This document shows positions 14,801 through 25,853 of a stretch of 64,000 nt of DNA, piece by piece (positions within the stretch are counted from its first letter, which is position 1; every line of letters begins with the position of its first letter). Made by a program: the position numbers and the translations under genes. The stretch is from Pachyseris speciosa (Eukaryota > Cnidaria > Anthozoa > Scleractinia > Pachyseridae): NCBI GenBank assembly GCA_016490735.1, contig JAEMWC010000075.1, forward strand, positions 445,001 through 509,000. Reading direction: 5' to 3'. The notes beneath the pieces are model-generated. The model did not search any database. It worked only from the letters and a program-made list of their open reading frames with translations, and was not told the DNA's origin.

Positions 14801-17800
14801 GTGGAATCCTGAAAAGCTTGCATGTATAGAAAGAGGATTCTCGTCAAAACGTGTGTGTATATATTGTTAAAGCTATTTCCCTATTTCTATGCGTGAATGG
14901 AAATAAAAAATTAACTCATTCTTGGCGGCCATTTTTTTACGTGTTTTTCTGTAATTTTCGAGGGTTTGAGGTCAAGTCGATCTGGTTATTGCGTATAAGG
15001 GGTTACCATGGAGATTTCGCTGGTCCATAACACCGAACACTCTATCTTTCATGTCACGCTAGCTGTCGTTTATTTGTAAACGATCACTCAGCTACAACTC
15101 GGTAAGTATTTTGATTTATAAGTGTGTTTTTCGAGCCATTTTCCACCTCAAAGGCCCCTGCCTGGCATCATAAAGCTGGGTTGGTGGGTAGAGGCAATCC
15201 TCTGGAAGAAGACAGAGGTGAGAAGCAATTTCACACCAAGTGAGCCGCCGAAAGGTTTCGATCGAGTCATGGTGATTCACGAAGTGAAGTTGTGTTCCGA
15301 GCCATTCTGTGAGTAGATTCCGGGACCTGGCATGACAATTTTGGCGAGTTTTGACTTGTAAATAATGCAATCGGTGCAATATTTTTCCAGCAGGACCGGG
15401 TGGCTCGACACGGTTCTAAACAATATCTGAAATGGAATTTGGCGGACTAACACGCGGCAGTTATCCAAGTATATCCCAGAATTCCTTTGGGTCACAAATG
15501 CGAAAAATGTGAGACCACTGAGAACAACTGAAATTAAATAGCGTTACCCAGGTCGGGCAAAGGAGGTCGGGCAAATTGGAACAGATTGCAAGAAGTTGAG
15601 TCGAAGTTTACTGCCAATGTAGACTTTTAGCTTGAAGAGGGATTTTTTCGTCTTCAAAACTTCAAAACAAAGTTGCTTATTTTTGGTGTTGTCCTAGAGC
15701 GTTTTTTGGTTTTGCAACAGATTAAACAGTCATATTCAAGGAAAATCGGAGTGATTAAGTCTAAGAAACTCAGTGTTTGGCAATAATAATGGCTCATTTC
15801 AAACTTAGTCCGGGATTTGGAAAAGTTACAGGTTTTCAAAGCACCGGTCTTCAGCGACCGAAAATTGCAGAGGCCGTCAATAATGAGTTAATAATATGGC
15901 GGTCGTACTCAGAAAATAAAAATTCCGAGTTCCCAACGGGAAACGAACCCATAGTCTTCCACATTGTCTGATGTAATGGGGAAATTATGTTAGCATGTAA
16001 ACAGGAATACGTATTGCGCATTTTGTCTTCCTCGGTTGCTACAACGGAAGTCATTTTTTTTAATAAACATGACAATGCATCAAGTGGGTAATGGTGTGTA
16101 TCATTGCGTGACAACACGCGTGTCATTGTGTGACAGCACGCGTATCATTGTGTGACAGCAATCGATCCTCGCGAGTATTCACTCACGCGGTAATTATGTT
16201 TTCATGTAAACAGGAATACGTATTGCGCATTTTGTCTTCCTCTGTTGCTACAACGGAATTCATTTTTTTTTTCTAGATAAACATGACAATGCATCAAGTG
16301 AGTAATTATGCGTATTACTGTGTGACAACATACGTCTCATTGTGTGACAGCACTAGATCCTCGCGAGTATTCACTCACGTGGTGCGCGCGCAGTATAAAA
16401 TAAAAAGAAGAAACAGAAGCGAATCCTTGTGGAAGAAATATGTCATTTTGTCTCAATGATTTTTGGTTAAGTGACGTGTATAGCACTCTCCGCTCCAATC
16501 GTTGGACCGTATTGCGTCCGTTTAAACTGTACAAAAAAGGTTGACATGCAATGAAAAATAAATGGAAATGTAATTGATCATTTTAGGCGTTAAACATTTC
16601 CGTTTACACGTGATGTTATCCTAAGAACTTCCGGTTCGCTTGGTTGATTTGTCTGAAAGGTTTTCCGCCGTATTTTTCAGTGTGATTTTTCGTCTTAATT
16701 ACACATTTTTGTTGCCCCCATGTCTCGTATCATGCCTTTATGTTTGATATCGGTAATTATGTGAGTTATGTAAGATAATTCATAGTCGAGACAGATTAAA
16801 TTCAGTCGCATGATCACGGTCTAGAAGCTATTCTATGTTTGTGTTGTTCGAATCAATTCTGATTTTTTTTTGTTTAACCCACTAGTGTGTTCCTGTCGAT
16901 TTACGCCTCCCATACCTACATGTCCCGGGAAATGAAATATTTATCATAGGAAAACGGTCCTGGCTTTTTAAAAACAATTAACAGGAATCAATAAGGGAAA
17001 CTTTCTGTGCATGCCGACATGAGTAGTTCACATAGCTATTAAAGTAAAAATGAACATTGCGATCACATTTTGGATAACTTGATTCTGATATTTTCCAGAC
17101 TTACTTCCTGAGTTATTCAGAAATGTTTCAAAAGAAATGTTAAAAAAAAAAAGGATTAAATCGTGCGGCGATTTTCTTGTTCTGTTTTGTTTAGATTTAC
17201 GTCAGTGCTCGAAAGATTCGACTGATTATCAAGGAGGACACACAAGGCTGCCCATTAATTGTATCTAGAGCGTCCTGTGTCTTTGGCGGTACTTCGGAGA
17301 CGGAAATAGTTGAAAGTAATGGGTGACGTTTTGGCGAGTAAAAGAAAATGCATGAAATATTTCCTAGGAGTTTAAAAACACAGCAGAAGGCACAATTTGG
17401 GACGTGATATCTTAAGTCTGTCCAAGAATTTCTTGCATTCTAGAAATGTAAACACCGACAGGACGATAAAAGACAGGGTCGGGAGAGAAACGGCTTTGAG
17501 ACAAATGCAATGAATACATGGAAATTCTGAACATTTTTGAAATACGAATATCAAAACTTATTGGCTGGGCCGGAAGAGAAACTTAGCCGGAGACCAATTC
17601 ATGGAATATCATAGTTCTGAAATATTTGAAAGCTCGAACTTTGTGGCCTCTGGCTTGTGAGAGTATACTTAGTAATTAGGTTTTTTCCAGTTCTCGGATT
17701 TGTTACAGGTATATATTAACCTGCTGGTTACTTATACAATAATAACTTCGTTTTGGTGGTACACGCATCTTAGTGGATGTAATAATGAGTGTAAAGCTAG

Positions 17801-20800
17801 AATTTTCCATCCAGGAAAACGACGCTTAAACGAATTCGTGTTGGAAATGCGTTTTAGGTGCGAATTAAGATCTTTCCTTCCTCTTCCCGATTTTTCTAGA
17901 AAGTCGAAGGCAGCTGTTCTCGTAGCAAAATTTTCGGAAAGCCCACAGCAGCTGCAACTTCAGAGAGTGAGATGCGTTCCCTACATTCTCTACGACCTAC
18001 ATGTTAAGCTCAAGAATTCGGACATCCCAGGGTATATATTCTAGCTGACGCCAGTGTTCAAGAAATAGTATTGTAGCCGGTACTTGTGCTCAAACTTTCT
18101 TGTTGAGAGAGTGAGAATTCGAACACGCCAGACTATACTAGCTAACAATAATGTTCAGGAAATCAGTAATATCAGGAAATAATATTGTTGGTATTTGTGC
18201 TCCCACTTTCGTGTTGAGCTAACCTGTTTAATATTTGGCTGTGTCTGTCTGGAATTTCAACCAGCTTGCAACTTAGTCCTGCAAAACTTCAACTTTAATG
18301 CGACACTCGCCTCGTGTACGTTATACGTTTTCCTTTTTCTTACAAGCTCTCCCTCTCTCTCTCTTTTTCCTCGACTCCCTTTCTCACCCCATCCCCCACC
18401 CCCCGAGCTCGCGAGTAGGCTATTTCAACTCAGCCATAAGGTATTGTAGTGTAGTTATATCTGGCGGCGAGACAGGCCATAAACCGTCACTAAAACTTGG
18501 TGTAAAACTGCACAAAGTAAACAACATGTTTAGTTTATGAAAAGCTGGTTTCATTAACGTACATTAGACTAGATTTAAACGGATTTTGTTCGGCTCTTCT
18601 GACTTGTACTTTCCGAAGATATCATCATCACCAAGGCAGTGGTTCTGCCGACACTTTGTGCAAGGTGGAACCGTAGTATATCGAGTTATAGATTGTAAAT
18701 GCGGTGAATTTATAAGTACGAGTTGAACTAGTTCTAATTTGTGAAGTTTGTATGTAAGATTTTGGAAGGTATCGATTATCTCCACATCAATAGACATCAA
18801 TAGTCCGCTTTGGTAAGAACTTTTGTACCACCAAAATATCGGTTCCCACCGAGAAGTTGATTGTAGTCAGTCCTCAGCTTAAAGCTTTAACACCTCGGAC
18901 GAGAAAGGGATTTGAAAATGATTTATGAAAAGAGGTATTTAAAGAAAATATGGTATATACTGGTTGCATTCCCTTGCACCTGACTCCAACCACATGGTGA
19001 GAGTTAGATAATCTAAGGGGCTTTTCGTGTCTAACCCTGCAAGTTCTGAGAATTGGAGGACGCGTCGAGACAATTCGTTGAGTTGTGACAGGCTCCTGGT
19101 TCTGATCATAATTCCTTCTTGTCTCGTCTACTGTCTACACGGGAGTGCTTTCATGTGCATCACGTGAAATTGTTGAAGATGCGCCGCATATTGCTTTGAG
19201 GGGTTCAAGAGTGTATTGAATGCCTTAGACAAGAGTAGGGCAAACAGGAACTAGCGTCAAAACAGAAAGCTATTCGCTTAGTGATATTGTTGCTTTCGTT
19301 AAGGTCTCGTGGTTAATTGAACTTTGCATGACCAAACTGTAAGAGTCTTGATATGCGTCAGTTTGCGATATAGCACATGGTAGACAGAAAACTAACAAGA
19401 ATATCGTTTCAGCGCGACTCTGCCGAAAAGCTCTCCAAGATACCTCTTGTCTTCATTCATATTTGTCATTGTAGCTTTCAAGTCAATGATGGAAGCCTAA
19501 ACGAGCCAAAATGTAGCATATATCCCCGGCATATATCTGCCTGCGGTGCTGTTTGTGATTGTTATATGCATAGATTGTCTTTTGTCGGACACTTATCATA
19601 AACAACTAATGCAGTCTTTCCAGTGGTGCTATGTATTGAACTGCAAAATAATGGTGGTTCTAAGCTGTCGAATAGCAAGCTTCTGAGAATTTTTCAAGGT
19701 GGTTCTAACCTTTAAGCTTGTTCGTGAAATCCTAATAGGTGTATCCATAGAAACAGAGTGTTGAATATTATTTGCATCACTGAGGTGACGTTTATATTAT
19801 GCTGCACGAAATGGTTCTAAGTTTAACTCTCGAGCGGTCTTCGAGCCGGAAGTGCTTAAGTATGGCAACTGAAATGAAAACTATTGCGAATATGACCAAT
19901 TACTTTGTGGCGACAGTTGGCCACATGCAATCTTAGAAAGTAAATACTAAGTCGTTTTAATCCGCTTCTGATTATCTACAGCGACATGTAAAGTTCTTAA
20001 GTTCTCACTTTTACCAACTCCACGTTGTAAATAATATGAACAGAATTCTCTCTCTATAATTTATTTTTGATGTGCAATGCCAATTTTGATCTTGGCAATC
20101 ACCTGTATATTGGTCTAAGAACTAAAACTGTCGAGGAATGGTTAGGGATGACGAAGATTCTGACGTTAATGTTTCATAGTTTCGCCCCCAAAAAAATATG
20201 CTGCAAATATGACCGAGAATAATTGTGTGCATGGTATTTCCTTTGCCAATGTGAAAGGAATATCTAGAAAAAAAAAATTGACAATGCCTTTGTGTGAAGG
20301 CCATTGTGCTTTTGTACGAACTAGTGAACTACATGTAACATCAACACGCCAGTCTAGCTTAAGACAATAGTGTTCGTCGGGGTTTGATCTCTCAGTTCTC
20401 TCTCAGGAAAGATCTTAGCACATTTTCAAGTGATATTAGGAAATGAACATTGAAAAGAAGGTGGAAAAACAGTAACAACAGCTACAAGTACATCAAACAG
20501 GTTGACATTAGCAATACGTGTGGTCGTAAAAAATCGCTTTCGACTGAAACGTTTTAAGGTTTTATATTTTTAGAGGCGGTACATTTTAGTTTAAATCGAT
20601 TGACATTTATTTCGATGTAGTGTCAATTCCTTTGTTAATTTTAGAAGGAGAAATACGTAAAGACTGACCTCGATGCACTAACGATATTGCAACGAAAGCT
20701 TCTACGTCAAACTAGGGGGCCTCTCTCGTCAAGCTTCGCAGGCTGTTTTGTCCGCTTTGAGTTTGTTTATATTCATTCATTCTCATTCATTCATTCATTC

Positions 20801-22090
20801 ATTCATTCATTCATTCTTTCATTCTTTCTTGCATTCATTCATTCTTTCATTCATTCATTCGTTCTTTCTTTCATTCTTTCATTCATTCTTTCATTCATTC
20901 TTTCTTTCTTTCATTCATTCATTCATTCTTTCTTTCATTCGTTCTTTCGTTCGTTCGTTCGTGCATTCGTTCGTTCAGTTAGTCAGGCAGTCAGTCATCC
21001 TTTCATTCAGTCATTCGTTCATCTCTCATTGGTTCATTCTTGGTGTCCATTTCGCTTTTAGTATTTTATTATTTAAAGACTCTCAGTTCTTTCTGATTAT
21101 TTCAGTGAACTTGCTTTCCTGAAAGGGCTCTCTTTTTTGCAGGCTGGTCGACAGGGTAGAGAAAAGTTTGGCTCAAAGAAAGCGACAAAGAAGAGACTGA
21201 ATGAGTTCGCTAGCACGTCGAATAAGGTGAGGAGGACTGTTTAAAAAGCCAGGTTGTTACCAAAATCAAACCAAAAAAAATGTAGCCGTCTCTGATTTTA
21301 AAGTGGAAGTGAGCGCCCATGGCACCGAACCGAAACTATGCAAAGCAAAGAAATATGACCAATCAGAGTTAAAGACAATCGTGCAACCGGCGTCGAGTGC
21401 GGGAAAACGCCCTAAGTCCAAGACGTGGTTGGTGTGCGGTTTCTTTCGAGTGATTGGTTAAAGCAAAAGATAAAGTAGGATTCAAGTGAAACAAGATGAG
21501 TGTGGTCAAGCAATCGGAAACTGGTGACTGTGTAATCATTTGATGAAACATTCTCCGACATAATGTTCATAATCAAGAAAGGGGAAATTTTTGCTGCATT
21601 AGACAGAGACCTTGAGAGTGGAGAAGCAACTTTCCTCCGTTAGAGTTACTTTGAACTGGAAAACGCAACTACGTGGCTTTTTGTTTTTGTTTTTCAGGAG
21701 AAGAAAAGAAAGAAAAACTTTATGATGATGCGCCACAATAAGGATGTAAGGGGAAAAACAAAGCGTTCGTTCCGAGATAAACAGGTAAAGGACAGTTCCT
21801 TTACTCAGAACAAACGGCGGTTTGAAACGCTGTTGTTGATGTGAAGTTTGAACTGTCCTTTTAACTAGAAAATTTTATAATTGTCTTTAACCTTAGAGAA
21901 GCCCTAATTCCTTTGTCCTTCTCTTGTTCCCGTGAAACGATTCTCAGCTGACAAGGAATGATATTTTTGGCGCGGCTTTGAACCCATTTTCTTCTATGTT
22001 CAATTGGCTCATCCTTACTTTCTTGTTTTCTTTTCCTCGTCGCAGATGTCCCTTAAGAAGGCCCTTTTGAAAAGCAAGAAAGCAAAATAA
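2078..22090 (+). CDS. SDAD1: SDA1 homolog (SDAD1), 3' two thirds, 17 exons
   Basis: SDA1 is a conserved nucleolar/nuclear protein needed for 60S subunit maturation and export and, in yeast, for actin organisation and G1 progression. Exons: 2078-2179, 2515-2587, 3224-3327, 3813-3870, 4934-4992, 5572-5648, 6136-6233, 7114-7190, 7895-7978, 8693-8750, 9463-9551, 10142-10228, 10957-11072, 11612-11696, 21143-21226, 21698-21784, 22046-22090 (TAA stop). All have GT-AG borders and compatible phases, giving 460 residues. Family matches in order: a basic [10 protein letters not shown] segment, [66 protein letters not shown], a long Asp/Glu run (about residues 264-325) with [27 protein letters not shown], and the basic C-terminus [15 protein letters not shown]. 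The missing N-terminus reflects the window edge; the first acceptor (2077) is the least certain border. Intron 14 (11697-21142) is unusually long and repeat-filled. Confidence 0.93.
2658..3204. mobile_element. Compound foldback element in SDAD1 intron 2
   Basis: Arms of roughly 200-290 bp on each side of about 2960 are imperfect reverse complements. They share the gcattcgtgatagaa, gattggctacgct and gtgtctgcgaggaggattta blocks. Each outer end is itself a smaller hairpin (2658-2765 and 3141-3204) with caattagattatgagctcgag. There is no transposase. The right arm contains caaaatggcggc. The element ends 20 bp before the exon starting at 3224. Confidence 0.75.
3460..4750. repeat. Three diverged copies of a CCAAT-containing repeat
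   Basis: About 3470-3700, 4190-4450 and 4480-4750 share the order: tctgtgattggttgg, ctcgcgccactttc, caaccaatgagaagc, then cgcgcatttccgcgc-like sequence, then gtctgttgtgattggtcagag. A related, more decayed stretch lies at about 8120-8400. It contains several inverted CCAAT boxes (ATTGG), and the spacing is conserved between copies. It lies in SDAD1 introns 3, 4 and 9. No coding capacity is seen. Confidence 0.55.
5091..5318. mobile_element. MITE with about 40-bp terminal inverted repeats
   Basis: It starts gtttcataccgtgaggtact and ends with its complement agtacctcacggtatgaaac; the TIRs continue through gtcgagtgcggactttcgcg. The interior of about 140 bp has no coding content. It lies in SDAD1 intron 5. 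Confidence 0.75.
5331..5403. repeat. Hairpin repeat with gacgtttcgacaacc arms
   Basis: tgacgtttcgacaacc...gcggaagtca and tgacttccgc...ggttgttgaaacgtca are inverted arms around catcatagtcaag. It directly follows the preceding MITE and may be a separate short element. Confidence 0.6.
6583..6664. repeat. (ATTCT)n then (CTAGT)n microsatellite, probable LINE tail
   Basis: About a dozen ATTCT units pass into ctagt units. The run directly follows acattaaataaatt, like the polyadenylation-type end of a non-LTR element. The AT-rich sequence at 6350-6580 may be its 3' UTR, but no RT sequence is present. SDAD1 intron 7. Confidence 0.6.
7321..7843. mobile_element. Non-autonomous pogo/Tigger-like element with expanded subterminal repeats
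   Basis: The left end reads gtcgaacctcgattatccgg and the right end ggataatcgaggttcgactg, which are reverse complements. The cagtcgaacctcgattatcc form resembles TIRs of pogo/Tigger-type Tc1-mariner elements. At 7717-7843 about seven copies of an 17-18-bp unit (tctggataatcgagagg and variants with atcatcg) are stacked at the right end, with two at the left. There is no transposase ORF. SDAD1 intron 8. Confidence 0.6.
8893..9083. mobile_element. Foldback element
   Basis: Arms of about 80 bp (tgggccctttgtaggatgtc...actagacaaacaaag, and its complement ctttgtttgtctagt...gacatcctgcaaagggctca) flank about 30 bp. SDAD1 intron 10. Confidence 0.7.
10683..10697. repeat. 15-nt poly(G) tract
   Basis: An uninterrupted G run, preceded by gagg, in SDAD1 intron 12. 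It could form a G-quadruplex and is prone to sequencing-length error. Confidence 0.9.
11303..11364. repeat. (ATC/GTC)n trinucleotide repeat
   Basis: cgtcgtcgtc passes into about sixteen atc/att units in SDAD1 intron 13. Open frames across it are repeat artefacts. Confidence 0.9.
11842..11945. repeat. (TTG)n repeat followed by a 14-nt G tract
   Basis: About sixteen TTG units end near 11890. A purine-rich stretch follows, then poly(G) at 11932-11945. It sits near the start of the 9.4-kb SDAD1 intron 14. Confidence 0.85.
12195..12910 (-). mobile_element. CR1/L2-like LINE fragment, 3' end
   Basis: Read on the - strand, the sequence encodes [60 protein letters not shown] and, after a frameshift near 12560, [20 protein letters not shown] and [15 protein letters not shown]. 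This is the conserved region downstream of the RT palm/thumb in CR1/L2-clade LINEs. The 3' end is a (GATAA)n tail at 12200-12222 on the + strand. It is truncated and frameshifted, and lies in SDAD1 intron 14. Confidence 0.8.
13163..13478. mobile_element. MITE with about 50-bp TIRs
   Basis: The left end is gcacatgtcatcggcttccc...gggtcgacccccgggctaacc. The right end is its complement, ...ggttggcccaggggtcgaccc...gaaaccgatgacatgtgc. The interior is C-rich (cccctcccctcgggc, cccctgacatcc). Open frames on the - strand here are fortuitous. SDAD1 intron 14. Confidence 0.75.
14011..14345. mobile_element. MITE with cccgggggggg ends and repeated ccctatttcagacc
   Basis: It opens with cccggggggggggaggg-agtactccc and closes with gggaataccccacccccggg. 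Five copies of ccctatttcagacc lie inside. It is a typical short non-autonomous element with no coding content. SDAD1 intron 14. Confidence 0.7.
14346..15980. other. Intronic sequence, nothing recognised
   Basis: Part of SDAD1 intron 14. The open frames at 14593-14829 and 15116-15495 have no family signature and no flanking splice logic. Confidence 0.5.
15981..16380 (+). repeat. Tandem duplication of about 190-210 bp, two copies
   Basis: Copies at about 15981-16190 and 16191-16380 share catgtaaacaggaatacgta, ttgcgcattttgtcttcctc, acatgacaatgcatcaagtg, repeated cattgtgtgaca units, and atcctcgcgagtattcactc. Within each copy a shorter unit, cattgtgtgacagcacgcgt, is itself repeated. Divergence is mainly small indels. 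Confidence 0.8.
16381..20770. other. Intronic sequence without a recognised gene
   Basis: This is the distal half of SDAD1 intron 14. It is AT-rich, with no exon, tRNA or clear transposon end that I can support. Open frames such as 17700-18044 look random. Confidence 0.5.
20771..21034 (+). repeat. Degenerate (ATTC/TTTC)n microsatellite
   Basis: About 260 bp of attc units are mixed with tttc and gttc variants, ending about 110 bp before SDAD1 exon 15. The His-Ser-Phe-Ile repeat peptides it would encode in two frames are artefacts. Confidence 0.95.
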
Positions 22091-25000
22091 TGACTGCTGT
22101 TTATGGCTGTCTTTAAGACAGAATGGCTGAACGAAACGACTTTGGACTGGAGTTCGTTGTATTTCACGGCTGGATGTTAGTGGGAGCGAGTGTAAGAGCA
22201 TTAGGAAATTCTTTTGCCTTATATTCGGTGGAAATACTTACTGGAAGGTGAATCTTGCGTAGCTATGGTTGGGTGCCTTCAATTCCATAAATATAAACTT
22301 CCAAACGTGAATCAAAATATTAGCTGACTTTGATCTCAGCGCCAACGGCTCGTCTGTGGACTCGTGTGAACACCACTGAGTTTCATGAATCAAACTTCTC
22401 TGTGGCAAGGAAAGTGTAGGCAAAACGAGAATGTCCTTTAATCTTGACATGCGTTGGACAGAGATCATAAAAGGTACTGCAAATACTTCCGACGGAATCA
22501 AAATCGGAAATTGCTGTGGCCCAAGTGAGGACTGCGTGCACGAGGCATTCGTTTACAATTTGAATATCGCAGCTGGACAAGAAACTCGCGTGGAACAGGG
22601 GCACAGGGGCAAGGTTCCGAACAGTTGCAAACAATGCGGAGAAATGAGCCAAGCGAAAGGCTGCACGACGGTACGCAATGCAAGTCATCTCTGCTTTAAC
22701 CCAACTGAACTTTTATTCCTATTTAATAGTTTAAAATCAACAGATTTTTACAAAAGTTTGAAGACTGTGGCGCGTGTCAATTTTAAACTTAGTGGGGCTA
22801 TGTCGTGGGGCTATGCCGTGGGGCTATGCCGTACTGATTTTTTTGTAATCAAAACTGTGCTGAAGCTGAACATTATTACCTTCGTTATCGCTCTTTTCTT
22901 TTTGGTTTTAGCAGGTTTTTACCAACAAAAAAAAAATGAATGTAAGGACACCTGTACACCCTTTTAGCTCAACTTCAATCCTCAGATTTCAAAAATAATA
23001 ATATTTTATCTCTGATTTGAATTTTCCAGTTGAAATCTTGTTTATTTTGTGAATGCTGGAACAATAATTTCACAGCAGATGTCAAGGTTTTGATTACCCT
23101 GTATCAACACTGGCGTGTTTTCCAGCAAAACAGTTTATGCATGCGAACGCTTGGAGAAGACGGTGAGTTTCAACTCGGGTTGAACAATTTTGCCGAGTTC
23201 AGCGCCGGCAATCACCTTTACAACCCAAGGATAGAATGTTCGCATGATTAATGCACTATAGGGGACGGAAATAGAATATAAAGGTGTTCAAAGAAAGGCT
23301 AAAAGGTTAAATGCTTGTCGGCATTATCAATGGACACTCCTTTGGTCTTAGCAGTGAGAGTTATTGGGTGTTGACCTTTTGTTGCATTTGGTTCGTGCAT
23401 GTTGTCACTTTTGCCTCTTTCGAGATCTCCTTGCCCAGTTCTCCCCTCCACTTCTTACGTGAACGTCTTGGTATAAACTTCATCCCCAAATGAGCAAGTG
23501 ATATCGCCGTCTTTGTTCATGTTGTATTGAGCCATGTTTTTTCCCCCGAGGGTAACTTGAGCAATCTGGACGAAGTTATCCGTTACAAACTGTCAGTGAC
23601 TGTTCGACCTAGCTGAAAGCAAAATCTATCATGCATGCTGCATTTTCGTCAAGGTTTTAGTCATGGAGATGTAGTTTCATCTGCAACCCTGAAATTTTCT
23701 CGTCTTAATAATCCAAACAGACTTGGGGTGCCTGATTCAGCAGTGCTCTTTGCTCTTGGATTCCTCGCCATACCTTTTCCAGACAGATAAAATACGTGAC
23801 AGGAATCATGAAAATAAATAAAAAAAAGTTAAGCTGGTTTTGATTTGTTTTCCTAGGAGGCAAACGAAATGCCTGGGGATAACAGCTTGGAGTAATTGTT
23901 GTGCCAAAGTTCAAATGTTAATTTTAAGGGCATACTGGAACGTGCATTTAAACATATGACAGTTTTCTGTTGTAGCTCTTGTTAAATAAAAAAAACCTAA
24001 TGTAAAGGACCAAAAGCCATCGAACTGTATGAAGATCGTCATATTTGAGAACCTTAATAAGGAACCCGGGCTTTACCCGTTCAAAGTAATATATCAGTCA
24101 ATTCTAACAGCGCCCAATTTGATATGCCCGCTGTGTTTCCAGTTTAGACGGTCAAATGCCCCACTGTCAGGGCCTCAAATTAAGGGCAAATCAAGTATAA
24201 ATCTATAGCAAATCACTCGTTGCATGAAGCATTTTGGCACGCTCCCCGCTCATATAAATAAATACTTTTAATATTCTAAAATCGCTTACCTTTTTCATAC
24301 CAAATCCGAAAAATTGTGCGCCAAAATTCTATTCCGATCTCTTTTGTCGGCACCTCAAACTTTAAATAAAGGTATTTGAACGGTATATTTAGTAAACAAC
24401 GGAAAACCTACGCGGAATCTTGAAGTGAAGGGAGAAGCGGCTCCCGTGTGAATGAATGAATGAATATTTGCGCGCGAAAGACGCGCGAACCCCTTTAGCT
24501 GGCGACCGCCTACCAATGTTCAGCTGATAGTCAAATGCCCCACCGTGCGGGACAAATTTCGGATCAAATACCCAGGGTATGCCCGGGGGTATGGGCGCTT
24601 TTGGAAGTACTGATACATAAGATTGGAAGAACGAAAATATGGGTACGTGCCAACAAGATAACATAAAGCCAGAAGAAATCACATACAGGCGCCATCACAT
24701 TTGAACGTCAGAAAACTAAAATTGAAATTAGTGTAATTTTCTACAATATCAGGTTGTTTGTCATTAGATGTTTTATAGGAGAACTGTGAGTGCTTTTTGT
24801 AAAGAAGTCCATAAGCTTTCTTCTACACTGTAAACGATGTCATTTTTATTTTCTTTTTACTTTGTTTTACCTGTGTATGTGTGTTTACATAAATTATTCA
24901 GGCTTTCCGAGTCTTCTTATAGGCCAGAAGCGGATACGCTTCTGTATAGGCTCATTATACACTCGCATCATGGATCGTAAAAGGACTTTTTACGATCCAT

Positions 25001-25268
25001 GATCACATCAATGCGCCCAGACACCACAAACAATTAACCTAAATTTAGCTTACTTGTGCTCAAAAAAGAATCACAAAAACGTGGTGATCTGGCCATTGTC
25101 GCTCACGCAATTTTGCGTGTTCCCGTTCTTGCAATGATTTTTGTGTTCCTTATTTCGTGTTGGGTTGACAAAATTTTTATTGAGCATTTTGTTATGTGAT
25201 TTCGAAAAAAAAAAATAAATATCGTAGAGCAAACCTAAAAAAAATTAGAAGACGTATCGTCGACACGC
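22091..25268. other. Intergenic: SDAD1 3' flank, no gene recognised
   Basis: It holds the SDAD1 3' UTR/terminator, but I could not fix the polyadenylation site. Open frames at 22431-22967 and 24389-24682 match nothing I recognise. Sequences at about 24060-24200 and 24520-24600 share the gtcaaatgccccac motif and may be arms of a decayed element. Confidence 0.5.
24967..25003. repeat. Perfect 16-bp inverted repeat
   Basis: atcatggatcgtaaaa, a 5-nt spacer (ggact), then the exact complement. It is about 265 bp 3' of the - strand tRNA gene. Function unknown. Confidence 0.85.
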
Positions 25269-25340
25269 AGGTCCCACCGAGATTTGAACTCGGATCGTGA
25301 GATTCAGAGTCTCAAGTGCTAACCGTTACACCATGGGACC
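25269..25340 (-). tRNA. tRNA-Gln (anticodon CUG)
   Basis: On the - strand the sequence folds as a full 72-nt cloverleaf: acceptor GGTCCCA/TGGGACC plus discriminator T, D arm GTG-TAACGGTTAG-CAC, anticodon stem TGAGA/TCTCA with loop CTCTGAA, and T arm CCGAG-TTCAAAT-CTCGG. All stems pair perfectly. Internal A and B box promoters are consensus. A run of eight T (- strand) lies about 25 nt past the 3' end and could terminate Pol III. No intron is present. It is transcribed divergently from the OST-PNT gene. Confidence 0.95.
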
Positions 25341-25853
25341 AACACGCGTTACATGAAAGGCAAATATTTGAAATGAATACTTCGCGTAGTCTCGCCGAAC
25401 TGTCGTATGATTTTCGTGATCCGATCTTTAGGTGTGTCGTCATCGGCACGCAAACCTCGTAAAGCCGTCTGCCAAATTTGGAACACTTACGATATCACGA
25501 AGGAGGTGTCGACCAAATAAGGTAAGTCAACAAACAATGCGTATTGATGTTTCCCTGGCGACAGCCTCCTGGGTCATAAAAATCGCCACAATGACCTCAT
25601 TTCCTATTATAAGACAATACTCGTTGACCGAAGCTATGAACAAGAAAGTTGTGCACGAAATGTCCTTGTTTTCGCAGACGTTCCTGACAAGCAACGGTCG
25701 CTTTTGAGAACTCCGCTGCGTTTGTTGGCGTTGAAATTCGCTTCAGAGCGAAAGCAGCAGCGATCGATCTTTGCGGCTTTGTGTCACCGCGGTGTGTCTT
25801 CGCTGTGCAACTGCTCTGATTTCCGATTTGCTATCTAAAATTGTGCTGAGGAT
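25341..25853. promoter_or_regulatory. Shared upstream region between tRNA-Gln and the OST-PNT gene
   Basis: About 510 bp, becoming GC-richer and CpG-containing near 25690-25800. It probably carries the 5' UTR and a TATA-less promoter of the gene starting at 25854. No specific element is assignable. Confidence 0.35.

Noticed and set aside
20687..21122. Two 124-residue open frames rich in His-Ser-Phe-Ile
   Set aside because: They are translations of the (ATTC/TTTC)n microsatellite in overlapping frames.
22431..22967. 178-residue open frame with a hydrophobic C-terminal stretch
   Set aside because: No homology signature, AT-rich composition, no promoter or poly(A) logic. It probably arises by chance in the SDAD1 3' flank.
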